Source of the DNA: an uncultured Bacilli bacterium
Lineage (GTDB): Bacteria; Bacillota_I; Bacilli_A; RF39; UBA660
Direction: 5' to 3'
DNA length: 14,663 nt
Assembly (NCBI GenBank): GCA_947628635.1
Contig: CANRAX010000022.1
Location: forward strand, 1 to 14,663
This document shows positions 1 through 7,263 of this stretch, one piece after another. The position numbers were made by a program, and so were the translations under genes. The notes beneath the pieces were generated by a model. That model was not told the DNA's origin. It did not search any database and saw only the letters and a list, made by a program, of their open reading frames with translations. Each line of letters opens with the position of its first letter. Position 1 is the first letter of the stretch.

Positions 1-3000
1 AGTGTTTATTCAAAAGACACTATTTCAAGTATCATTTCATATTATGATAACTTGCTTAAGTCTAATCAATTGACAATCTACACAGATGAAGAAATTAATA
101 ATAAAGAAACGTTTGAACAAGCTATCAGAAAAGTTACAGGATATTTATATAATTCCGGACTTCAGCTTAATCCAACGACTATTGATTATGAAAAAAAGAC
201 GTGTGATTTTGATTTATATGATGGAAGTTCTCCTGAATATACCGTTGTTAAAAAATATGATAATATTGAAATCAACATTGATAAGGATATTGCTTCATAT
301 TTTGAAATGTTAAAGGATGATAATTTAGTAATTACTCATGATAGAAGTATGATAACATCATCAGAAGAAAGTTACATAAATTCATATCTTGCTAACTATT
401 CATCATATATTGATGATAAATCTATTTCTTATATTTATGATGATTATTCAAAAACTATTACAATGAGAGAACTCAACAATGGTCTAACAACTAAAGTTGT
501 TGTTAAAAAAATTAATAAAGTAATATTTGACACTGAAGAAAAGCCATATAGTGAAGAATTTAAAAAGTTAACTACTAATGGAACAATAACGATAAAAACA
601 GATTCAAAAATTACAACTGGAATACTAAGCAGCTTTTTAAATGATTATTATAATGGTTATAGTTTTTTAGTAGATGGTGACATTGTTAACAACAAAGTTT
701 ATATTAAATTAGTAGAATATAAAGAAGGAAAAAGTACTATAAAAGAAAAACATTTAATTAATTTAGTTCAAGACCCTAATATAAACACTGCTAATTTTAA
801 AAAGCCAAGCTATGAAAAAGCTGTTAGCATTCCAGCTGAACGTCCTACTAAAAATATTAGTGATTACATACAAAACTATTTTAACCATAGATCTCTTCAT
901 TATGAAAATGAAAGATATGAAAAAATTAATGATTATAATAATACAGAATTTGCAGTAATAAAATACATAAAAACTGATAAAAATGGTAAATCTCTATATG
1001 TAGAATTTCATAAGGTGCCTATTGAATTTACAGGTTATAAAGAAACTACTAGTAGTACTTTTAAGAAAAAGGTTGGCGATGAAGTTTTAGTCAGAGCTGA
1101 TAAACTTGATTTACAAACTATTAACACTAGTTTAAATTATAATCCCCAAGCTTTAGGTTGTAATGATGATTACTCTTATTGTGATTTAGGACTAGTTGAT
1201 TATGATACCAATGAAATCGAAATTCATAAAGTTAAAATAACCCTAGATAATACTATTAGTGATAATTTTAAAAAAGCCTTTAATCTTAAAGCTGATAACT
1301 CTATTGAAATTTTTATGAGTGAAGACGCTATTCTTGATGACTGGTTAAATTACTATGATTATGATGAATTAACAAATAATTCTTTACAATATAATTGTGA
1401 TTTTACAAAAGACACTTGCAATCTTACTTTACGCAATTATCATAATAAAGCAGAACAACACACAGTCAAATACAATAAAATTTTCTCTGAAAAAACTCCA
1501 TCTTATACTCAAAAAGTAAAAAGCAGCGTCGATATTTATCCAGGTGAAACTAATGATTTTTGGGATAAAGTCAGATACTCCAATAAATACTTTCTTAAAA
1601 ACGACAAAGATACAAGAACTAGAATAAATAATTGTGATGAAAAGACGTCTAAATGTTCAGTTATTACTCTTAACTCTGACAATAATCTAGAAATACATAA
1701 TTCTACTGTTAATATAAAACCTGGAAAAAGTGAAGATTTCCTAAATGTAATTCCGACTGATACTGTAAAACTTAACTCAATATATAAAGATGATCCAGAA
1801 TATTTATATAGAGCTTCTTTAGGCTACTTCATGTCTAAAACAAGAACTTGGTCTTATTTATCTGACTATGCTTCAGATAAAGCAAAAGCTGTTTTTGATA
1901 ACATAGAAACACATACAGTTAATGTTGAATTTGCAAAAGAAAATAAAGAGCATAAGAAAGTAGTAGAACAAATTGCAAGAAAAATAACTGATCAACATAT
2001 AACAATTGATGACTTAGAATTTGTTAATAATTTTTACTACAATGATGATTTGACTAATCTATTTACTAGTAATTATAATTCTAAATCATTATACGATACG
2101 CTTACTAAAATTATAAACAATAAACATGTAAGTTACTTCTTTGTCATGGAAGGTGGCGGAGGAACACCATTCCTTCAATCATTTGCAGGCTCACTTGTTT
2201 TGTATTATGATGGTATTGCTTACAGCATTACTAATTCACTTATAGAATTAACATCTCGTAATATAATTTACATACCAGATAATACTGAAAATACCCAAGA
2301 AGCATTCATAAAAGCTGCTCAAAAAAGAATTGATGATTATTTTGGTAAAGATTCTGGTATAGTCATAAGTTATAGTAGGAAACAAGCAGAAGATGAATTA
2401 ACCGAGAATGCTATTTATGAAACTCCTTCTGATGACAATGTTTATCAAATTTCTTATAAGGATAAGACTCAAGAATTAATAATAATAAAAAATTCAAAAA
2501 AGATAAAAAAATCAACATTCAGTGCTACTGATGTTAATAATAATGTTAATATTCAATCAACTAATGCAACTTATCCTGCTAATACAGTTGTTTCTTCTGA
2601 AAAAATAGAAATAGACAGTGAATATAAAAATGTACTTAAAAAACTTGGTGTAACGGACGCTGAAATAATTGATATTAATCTATACTCACCAACAATTGGT
2701 AACATAAAAGATTTCTCTAATGTTGAATTTGATGTAGAAGTACCACTTGAAAATGAAAAGTTAAGAAATAAAAAATTATATGCTTACTATATAGATGATA
2801 ATGGAAATATAGAAGAACATCCCGTTACCGTTGATGATTTTATTGCCAAATTTAAAACTAATCATTTCAGTACATACATAATTTCTGAAAAAACAAATAA
2901 TGTTAAAAATGTTATAGATGAATTAAATCCTAATACTAATGATACAATCTTTAGATGGGTATTATTAGAACTATTAAGTATTATAGGTTTCATTTGTAGC

Positions 3001-3036
3001 ATAGTTCATTTAAGAAAAAGAAATTTTGAAAAATAA
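1..3036 (+). CDS. Large sortase-anchored repeat protein, 5'-truncated by window edge
   Basis: The frame is open from base 1 to the TAA at 3034-3036 (1011 residues visible), so the true start lies outside the window; the TTG at 52 is only an internal Leu codon. A module with aromatic/hydrophobic strands and a C-x6-C pair recurs with the first Cys at codons 387, 466 and 545, exactly 79 codons apart. More divergent copies without the full pair lie upstream, for example around bases 181-204, 436-459 and 673-699. Near the end is an HFSTY stretch like those that often precede wall anchors. The C-terminus is NPNTND (2926-2943), a hydrophobic helix and a basic tail (HLRKRNFEK), which is a cell-wall sorting signal fitting the class B pattern NPxT(N/G). 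The protein is therefore probably exported and linked to the wall by the sortase encoded next. I do not recognise the repeat family; an adhesin or other surface structural role is inference. Confidence 0.88.
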   Translation, partial: SVYSKDTISSIISYYDNLLKSNQLTIYTDEEINNKETFEQAIRKVTGYLYNSGLQLNPTTIDYEKKTCDFDLYDGSSPEYTVVKKYDNIEINIDKDIASYFEMLKDDNLVITHDRSMITSSEESYINSYLANYSSYIDDKSISYIYDDYSKTITMRELNNGLTTKVVVKKINKVIFDTEEKPYSEEFKKLTTNGTITIKTDSKITTGILSSFLNDYYNGYSFLVDGDIVNNKVYIKLVEYKEGKSTIKEKHLINLVQDPNINTANFKKPSYEKAVSIPAERPTKNISDYIQNYFNHRSLHYENERYEKINDYNNTEFAVIKYIKTDKNGKSLYVEFHKVPIEFTGYKETTSSTFKKKVGDEVLVRADKLDLQTINTSLNYNPQALGCNDDYSYCDLGLVDYDTNEIEIHKVKITLDNTISDNFKKAFNLKADNSIEIFMSEDAILDDWLNYYDYDELTNNSLQYNCDFTKDTCNLTLRNYHNKAEQHTVKYNKIFSEKTPSYTQKVKSSVDIYPGETNDFWDKVRYSNKYFLKNDKDTRTRINNCDEKTSKCSVITLNSDNNLEIHNSTVNIKPGKSEDFLNVIPTDTVKLNSIYKDDPEYLYRASLGYFMSKTRTWSYLSDYASDKAKAVFDNIETHTVNVEFAKENKEHKKVVEQIARKITDQHITIDDLEFVNNFYYNDDLTNLFTSNYNSKSLYDTLTKIINNKHVSYFFVMEGGGGTPFLQSFAGSLVLYYDGIAYSITNSLIELTSRNIIYIPDNTENTQEAFIKAAQKRIDDYFGKDSGIVISYSRKQAEDELTENAIYETPSDDNVYQISYKDKTQELIIIKNSKKIKKSTFSATDVNNNVNIQSTNATYPANTVVSSEKIEIDSEYKNVLKKLGVTDAEIIDINLYSPTIGNIKDFSNVEFDVEVPLENEKLRNKKLYAYYIDDNGNIEEHPVTVDDFIAKFKTNHFSTYIISEKTNNVKNVIDELNPNTNDTIFRWVLLELLSIIGFICSIVHLRKRNFEK

Positions 3037-3040
3037 TTAG

Positions 3041-3065
3041 AAACAGGATAAAATTCCTGTTTTTT
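3041..3065 (+). terminator. Intrinsic terminator after the repeat protein
   Basis: A perfect 8-bp stem, AAACAGGA (3041-3048) with TCCTGTTT (3055-3062), encloses a 6-base loop and runs into a T tract (3061-3065). It starts four bases after the stop codon, so it probably separates the repeat protein's transcript from the sortase. Confidence 0.8.
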
Positions 3066-3069
3066 ATTG

Positions 3070-3075
3070 TATAAT
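3070..3075 (+). promoter_or_regulatory. Possible -10 box for the class B sortase
   Basis: A perfect TATAAT lies just after the terminator and 20 bases before the sortase ATG. No convincing -35 is visible at the normal distance, because the terminator stem occupies that region. A start near 3082 would leave a leader of about 14 bases beginning at the AGAGG ribosome site (3082-3086). The alternative is read-through past the terminator. Confidence 0.35.
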
Positions 3076-3095
3076 GTTCTAAGAGGTTATCGCTT

Positions 3096-3857
3096 ATGAA
3101 GAAAAGAAAATTAAAGTCTTGGGTTATAATAGTTTTTAGTATATTATGTCTTATAGGCATTTTAGTAGCAACTTCCAAGATAATTATGTGGAAATTAGCT
3201 ACTGAAAAAAATGAAAATATAAAGGAAGAAATAGAAGATAAAATTGAAATTATCCAAGAAAAAGGTCAAGAAGATAAGTTTATAATTGACTTTAAATCTT
3301 TAAAAGAGCAAAATCCTGATACAATTGCTTACATCAAAGTAAATAATACTAATATTAATTATATTGTTGTAAAAGGAAAAGACAATAGTTATTACTTAAC
3401 GCATAATTTTTCTAAAAAGTACAATGTAGCGGGTTGGATCTTTGCTGATTACCATAATAAACTAGAGGATACTGATAAAAATATTGTAATTTATGGGCAT
3501 GATATCAAAAATGGTTCTATGTTTGGTACTTTAAAAAAAGTTTTAAATAAAGAGTGGTATGAAAATGAAGATAATAGAAATATAATTTTAGTAACAGAAA
3601 CAAAGACATATTATTATGAAGTTTTCTCAACTTATGCTATTGAACCTGAACTGTATTACATAAATACGGAATTTAATGATAATGAATTTTCCGAGTTTAT
3701 AAAAAAAATAAAAAAGCGCTCAATATATGATTATGGTACAGAAGTATCTGAAGACGACCAAGTTTTAACATTATCCAGTTGCTTAAATGATGGTACAAGA
3801 AGAGTAGTACTTCATGCTAAGTTAGTAAAGACACTTACCACTAATGAAAGCAATTAG
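3096..3857 (+). CDS. srtB: Class B sortase
   Basis: This is a membrane-anchored cysteine transpeptidase that would cleave a sorting signal after Thr and join the protein to the wall precursor. The 253 residues are about the usual length for class B. An N-terminal anchor helix (about residues 9-26) is followed by a charged linker and then the sortase domain (about 65-248). Class B hallmarks include GWIFADYHN, the catalytic His in IYGHD (H135) followed by GSMFGTL, the catalytic Cys in TLSSC (C229), and the Arg in RRVVLHAK (R235/R236, the second being the likely catalytic one). All three active-site residues are present. The ATG is preceded by AGAGG (3082-3086) at 9 bases. The upstream neighbour ends in NPNTN, the type of signal class B enzymes use, so it is the probable substrate. 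Confidence 0.93.
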   Translation: MKKRKLKSWVIIVFSILCLIGILVATSKIIMWKLATEKNENIKEEIEDKIEIIQEKGQEDKFIIDFKSLKEQNPDTIAYIKVNNTNINYIVVKGKDNSYYLTHNFSKKYNVAGWIFADYHNKLEDTDKNIVIYGHDIKNGSMFGTLKKVLNKEWYENEDNRNIILVTETKTYYYEVFSTYAIEPELYYINTEFNDNEFSEFIKKIKKRSIYDYGTEVSEDDQVLTLSSCLNDGTRRVVLHAKLVKTLTTNESN

Positions 3858-3890
3858 TTTAAAAAAATAATTATTCATTGACTTCAAAAA

Positions 3891-3944
3891 CTAAAAAAGC
3901 TTGTAAAATAATTGTTCTAAAGTGAAGTAAAAAGCCTTTTTTAG
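3891..3944 (+). terminator. Possible terminator of the sortase transcript
   Basis: CTAAAAAAG (3891-3899) can pair with CTTTTTTAG (3936-3944), a 9-bp stem around a 36-base loop. The stem is weak and the only T run is within the 3' arm, so this is tentative. A second inverted pair, ACTTCA (3881-3886) with TGAAGT (3923-3928), crosses it. Confidence 0.3.
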
Positions 3945-3963
3945 ACAAAAAAAGTTAAAAAAC

Positions 3964-3992
3964 TTGTAAATTTACGTAAAATATGTTATACT
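3964..3992 (+). promoter_or_regulatory. Promoter of the adhesin-sortase unit
   Basis: The -35 is TTGTAA (3964-3969) and the -10 is TATACT (3987-3992), with a 17-base spacer and an extended -10 TG at 3984-3985. Two overlapping perfect 10-bp palindromes, GTAAATTTAC (3966-3975) and TTTACGTAAA (3971-3980), cover the -35 and spacer. They are a plausible operator. Confidence 0.75.
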
Positions 3993-4021
3993 AAACAGCA
4001 ATTAAATGGAGGGGAAAATTT

Positions 4022-5521
4022 ATGAATTCAAAAATGAAAAAATTTGCTAAGTTATTATTAGTAATAATGCTTTCTTTGACAACTATTGTACCTACAAATT
4101 TAACAGCTAATGCACTTACAAAAGAAATTACTCTTGGTGAATTAGAAGTCTTACCAAGATATATGGCAGGAGCTTTAATCGACGCTAAAAAAACAACATC
4201 TGGAGAATATGTTTATTGTATCGATAATACAAAGCCAACTGCTAAAAATACAACTGCAACTCTAGTAGGAGAGGCTAATGCAGGTGTTACAGCTATTTTA
4301 AATAATGGTTATCCTTACAAAAGTATCACTGGGGATAAGCAAAAAGATTACTACATTACTCAAGCCGCTATTTGGTGGTATTTAGATAATGTAACTGGTA
4401 GCTCTAATTTAGGAACTACATTTAAAACAACTGGTTCTGATCCACAAAATTTAAGACCATATATCAAAAATTTAGTTGCACTTGGTTCAACAGGAGCTTC
4501 TTATGAAACAACCTTAACTCTTTCAACTGATGATTCATCTATGGCTCTAGAAAACGGTTACTATATCTCATCTGCTATTAAAGCTCAAGTTTCAAACGTT
4601 AATAATTACACCGTATCTTTAAAAAATGCTCCAAGTCAAACAGAAATACTAAATTCTAACGGTGAAATAACTAACAACATCAATGCAAATGATTACTTCA
4701 GAATAAGAATTAAAGCTGATAAAGTAACTTCTGTATCTTTAAGTATCACCGTTGTTGCAACAGCTAATAGTGCCATTAAAAAAGCATATGTTTATCAACC
4801 AACTAATGGAATGCAAAATGTTGCTTTACTAGAAAATGAAACAAAAAGTTCAAGTTTAACTTTAAATCTTGCTACTTCTAAAGTAACAATTATTAAAGTT
4901 GATTCAAAAACAGGGCTACCTTTAGCCGGTGCTAAATTAGTTCTAAAAGACGCCAGTGGTAAACAAATTACTTCTTGGACTTCTACTGTTAATGGACATG
5001 TTATTAGAAATTTAAGTGATGGTAATTATACTGTTGAAGAGATTTCTGCTCCTAAAGGTTACAAAGTAAATTCTACACCAATTAAGTTTACCGTTAATAG
5101 TAACAATAGAGATCTTAAAGTTAAAATAGCTAACGAAGCAAAATCAGTTGTTGTAAATATTACTAAAGTTGACGCTTCAACTAATAACCCATTAAGTGGA
5201 GCTATCTTAGTTGTAAAGGATACTTCTGGTAATGTAGTAGCAAGATTTACAACTGCCGATAATTCTTATACTTTAACAGATTTAGCTTATGGAACTTATA
5301 CTGTTGAAGAAGAACAAGCCCCAGCTGGTTATAAAACTTCTTCAGAAAAGATAACTTTTACCATAGATGAAGATCATTTATCTCATCAAATAATTTTCAA
5401 AAATTATCCAGAAGTACAAGTACCAGATACAAAATCAAGTTCTCTATTATTTAGTTTATTAGGTATTGCCATAATTTCATTAGGAATTAGATTTGTCTAT
5501 AAAAATGGTCAAAAAGCATAA
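4022..5521 (+). CDS. Thioester-domain / SpaA-type surface adhesin with VPDTK sorting signal
   Basis: The 499-residue protein starts with a signal peptide (basic MNSKMKK, hydrophobic core, likely cleavage near ANA at about residue 30). It then shows thioester-domain motifs: YCID (C66) and TQAA (Q114, the TQxA motif). A later Gln in MQNVALL (Q265) is the better candidate for the thioester partner of C66, as known thioester domains use a distal Gln. Two SpaA/Cna_B-like Ig domains follow (about 288-372 and 378-462). Each has the residues for an internal Lys-Asn isopeptide bond: K292/E339/N371 and K382/E429/N461. The C-terminus is VPDTK (467-471), a hydrophobic helix and a short basic end. The sorting motif resembles LPxTG but has Lys in place of Gly. 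A strong site, GGAGGGG (4008-4014), precedes the ATG by 7 bases. Family knowledge suggests covalent host or surface adhesion; the ligand is unknown. The overlapping sortase gene is its likely anchoring enzyme. Confidence 0.92.
   Translation: MNSKMKKFAKLLLVIMLSLTTIVPTNLTANALTKEITLGELEVLPRYMAGALIDAKKTTSGEYVYCIDNTKPTAKNTTATLVGEANAGVTAILNNGYPYKSITGDKQKDYYITQAAIWWYLDNVTGSSNLGTTFKTTGSDPQNLRPYIKNLVALGSTGASYETTLTLSTDDSSMALENGYYISSAIKAQVSNVNNYTVSLKNAPSQTEILNSNGEITNNINANDYFRIRIKADKVTSVSLSITVVATANSAIKKAYVYQPTNGMQNVALLENETKSSSLTLNLATSKVTIIKVDSKTGLPLAGAKLVLKDASGKQITSWTSTVNGHVIRNLSDGNYTVEEISAPKGYKVNSTPIKFTVNSNNRDLKVKIANEAKSVVVNITKVDASTNNPLSGAILVVKDTSGNVVARFTTADNSYTLTDLAYGTYTVEEEQAPAGYKTSSEKITFTIDEDHLSHQIIFKNYPEVQVPDTKSSSLLFSLLGIAIISLGIRFVYKNGQKA
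5482..5485 (+). promoter_or_regulatory. Ribosome site favouring a TTG start for the second sortase
   Basis: AGGA ends 7 bases before TTG at 5493, while the ATG at 5505 has no Shine-Dalgarno-like sequence at a usable distance. The site lies inside the adhesin gene, implying translational coupling. Confidence 0.5.
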
Positions 5522-6152
5522 TAAAAAATTAAGAATCTCTCCAAGTTTAGTTGCCTTCATAGGTACTCTAATTATCTTAGTTGGGGGATTCTTTCTTTCT
5601 TATAATTACATTCAAGAAAAGAAAGTAATTGCCTTTGATTATATGACAAATGTTTTCTATAATGGTCAAGAATTAGTAAATATTTCAGAAAATGAAGCTA
5701 CTACCATGAAAGTAGAAAACAATTTGCCAGAAACAATAACTAATGATTATATTGGTTATTTATCAATACCAAAAATAAACTTAAATAAAGGTTTTCTTGA
5801 TTTAAGATCTAAAGAAAATGATGTTGATAAAAACATTTTAGTCGTTCAAGGTTCTACTTACCCTGATGTTGAAAATGGTAATCTTATTTTAGCAAGTCAC
5901 TCAGGACCTAGTTGGAATGCTTACTTCAATGACTTATATAAATTAAAAGTCGATGATTTAATATATGTATCTTACAAAAATAAAAAATATACCTACAAAA
6001 TAAAAAACATTTATAAACAAGAAAAAGTTGGTACTATTGCTATATATCGTAATTACGATAAAACAACACTTACTTTAGTAACTTGCACCAACTTCGATTC
6101 TAAAACACAAACAGTTTACATCTCTGAATTAACTAAAATTGAGAGTGAATAA
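5493..6152 (+). CDS. Sortase (class A/D-like) lacking the usual C-terminal active-site Arg
   Basis: This is a membrane-anchored sortase of 219 residues from the TTG at 5493, or 215 from ATG 5505. The gene overlaps the adhesin's end by 29 or 17 bases. A basic N-terminus leads into one membrane helix (about residues 17-38), then the sortase fold: GYLSIPKINL, the catalytic His in ASHSG (H136) and the catalytic Cys in TLVTC (C198). Sortases normally carry an essential Arg on the strand after the Cys. Here the remaining residues (TNFDSKTQTVYIS and on) contain no Arg, and Gln or Thr sits near the expected place. Either the enzyme uses another residue or its activity is altered. Its position directly behind the VPDTK adhesin points to that protein as substrate. 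It differs clearly from the class B sortase upstream, so the window holds two distinct anchoring systems. Confidence 0.9.
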   Translation: MSIKMVKKHNKKLRISPSLVAFIGTLIILVGGFFLSYNYIQEKKVIAFDYMTNVFYNGQELVNISENEATTMKVENNLPETITNDYIGYLSIPKINLNKGFLDLRSKENDVDKNILVVQGSTYPDVENGNLILASHSGPSWNAYFNDLYKLKVDDLIYVSYKNKKYTYKIKNIYKQEKVGTIAIYRNYDKTTLTLVTCTNFDSKTQTVYISELTKIESE

Positions 6153-6160
6153 AATAAAAT

Positions 6161-6166
6161 GGGGGG
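6161..6166 (+). promoter_or_regulatory. G-run ribosome site for the membrane protein
   Basis: GGGGGG lies 8 bases before the ATG at 6175. It is unusual compared with the AGGAGG-like sites elsewhere in the window but is the only candidate. It favours 6175 over the in-frame TTG at 6139, which lies inside the sortase gene. Confidence 0.45.
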
Positions 6167-6174
6167 TTGAAGAT

Positions 6175-7167
6175 ATGACAAAATTATCATTTTTAGAGAA
6201 ATTAAAAATATTTTTTAGTATATCTAAAAGTTCAAAATTGTTTCTTGCTATAATAGTTTTTCTTATCTTCTTTGCTTATCTTTTAATAACTACAAATAAG
6301 AAAAATCAAAAAACTACTAAAAATTTGTTTATCTTAATTTATACCTTTATCTTCTTATTTATTATAATTGCTTATCATTCATCACTTGGAAAAATGTTTG
6401 ATTACTTAATGAATAATGTATTTATAGTTTTCTATTTTCCTAACTTAGCTATTTATCTAGTGGCAATTATTGTTATGAATATTATTCTCTTAGTAAGTAT
6501 CTTTAATTATAAAACAACAAAGTTTATAAAAAATATAAATATAGTTGTCTATTGTCTGTTAAATTACTTATTAGCTTTAATTTTAAATGTCATTACTACT
6601 GAAAAATTAGATATTTATACAGTACAATCAGTTTATGGAAATAAAAATGCTTTAGGTTTAATAGAACTATCAAGTACCATTTTCGTTGTATGGATAATTT
6701 TTCTAATTATTTATAAAATCTTTCTAGCCTATTTACACAGAAAAAATAAAAAAGTAGTAAAAAAAGTTTTAGTGAAAAGAAAATTTTTACCAGAAAATAT
6801 TGTTGAAACAACTTTGCCAAGAAGTGTTAAAAAAGTTTCCTCAAAAAATATTTTAGAAAATTCCCTTCTTAAAAATACAAACGAAAATACAAAAGAGCTA
6901 GAAAATATGCTTACTTTAAATGATTATAAAATATTGCTTAATATTTTAAATGAAAATAAGAAAAAGACTAATTCAACTACATCTTTAGAAAATAAAATTA
7001 ACTTAGCTATAAATAAAAAAGATTTTTATGAGGAACCAGAAATAATTGAAACAAAAAATGTTTTGGTAAATAATTATCAAGAACAAACTAAAATAGAAAA
7101 AGAAATTCTTGAAAAAAAAGAACAATCTATTTTTGAAGAATTAAAAGAGTTATATAAAATTGATTAA
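6175..7167 (+). CDS. Polytopic membrane protein of unknown function in the adhesin-sortase unit
   Basis: I do not recognise a family. The protein has 330 residues. Hydrophobic segments near residues 20-40, 50-70, 80-118 (one long or two short), 120-142 and 162-185 predict five or six membrane helices. The remaining C-terminal 140 residues are highly charged, rich in Lys, Asn and Glu, with coiled-coil-like stretches (for example TKIEKEILEKKE), and probably cytoplasmic. The gene starts 22 bases after the sortase stop and ends in the unit's terminator, so it is co-transcribed with the adhesin and sortase. A role in assembling, exporting or sensing the surface protein is possible but only inferred from position. 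Confidence 0.85.
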   Translation: MTKLSFLEKLKIFFSISKSSKLFLAIIVFLIFFAYLLITTNKKNQKTTKNLFILIYTFIFLFIIIAYHSSLGKMFDYLMNNVFIVFYFPNLAIYLVAIIVMNIILLVSIFNYKTTKFIKNINIVVYCLLNYLLALILNVITTEKLDIYTVQSVYGNKNALGLIELSSTIFVVWIIFLIIYKIFLAYLHRKNKKVVKKVLVKRKFLPENIVETTLPRSVKKVSSKNILENSLLKNTNENTKELENMLTLNDYKILLNILNENKKKTNSTTSLENKINLAINKKDFYEEPEIIETKNVLVNNYQEQTKIEKEILEKKEQSIFEELKELYKID

Positions 7168-7185
7168 GGGCAAAGCCCTTTTTTT
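7166..7185 (+). terminator. Intrinsic terminator of the adhesin-sortase unit
   Basis: AAGGGC (7166-7171) pairs with GCCCTT (7175-7180) around an AAA loop, with a T run at 7179-7185. It overlaps the stop codon of the membrane-protein gene. Confidence 0.85.
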
Positions 7186-7211
7186 CGTTTAAAAATCAAA
7201 TTTTTTCTTAC

Positions 7212-7240
7212 TTTACTTTATTTTAATTAATCGGTATAAT
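7212..7240 (+). promoter_or_regulatory. Promoter of pcrA
   Basis: The -35 is TTTACT (7212-7217) and the -10 is a perfect TATAAT (7235-7240), with a 17-base spacer. The -10 ends 23 bases before the pcrA ATG and follows the preceding terminator. Confidence 0.7.
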
Positions 7241-7263
7241 TAAAAAAGGAAGTAGGTAGTAAA

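Noticed and set aside
52..54. TTG as the start of the first large gene
   Set aside because: The same frame is open back to base 1 and no ribosome site precedes it, so the gene is simply cut by the window edge.
1138..1690. Periodic Cys modules as a CRISPR-like or nucleotide-level repeat
   Set aside because: The periodicity is in the protein; the DNA of the copies is strongly diverged and there is no repeat-spacer pattern.
6139..6141. TTG as an upstream start for the polytopic membrane protein
   Set aside because: It lies inside the sortase gene without a ribosome site, while ATG at 6175 has a G-rich site at 8 bases and begins a normal N-terminus.
6159..6170. Tiny ATG-to-TGA frame over the G-run before the membrane protein
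   Set aside because: It is four codons including the stop and most simply the ribosome site of the next gene.
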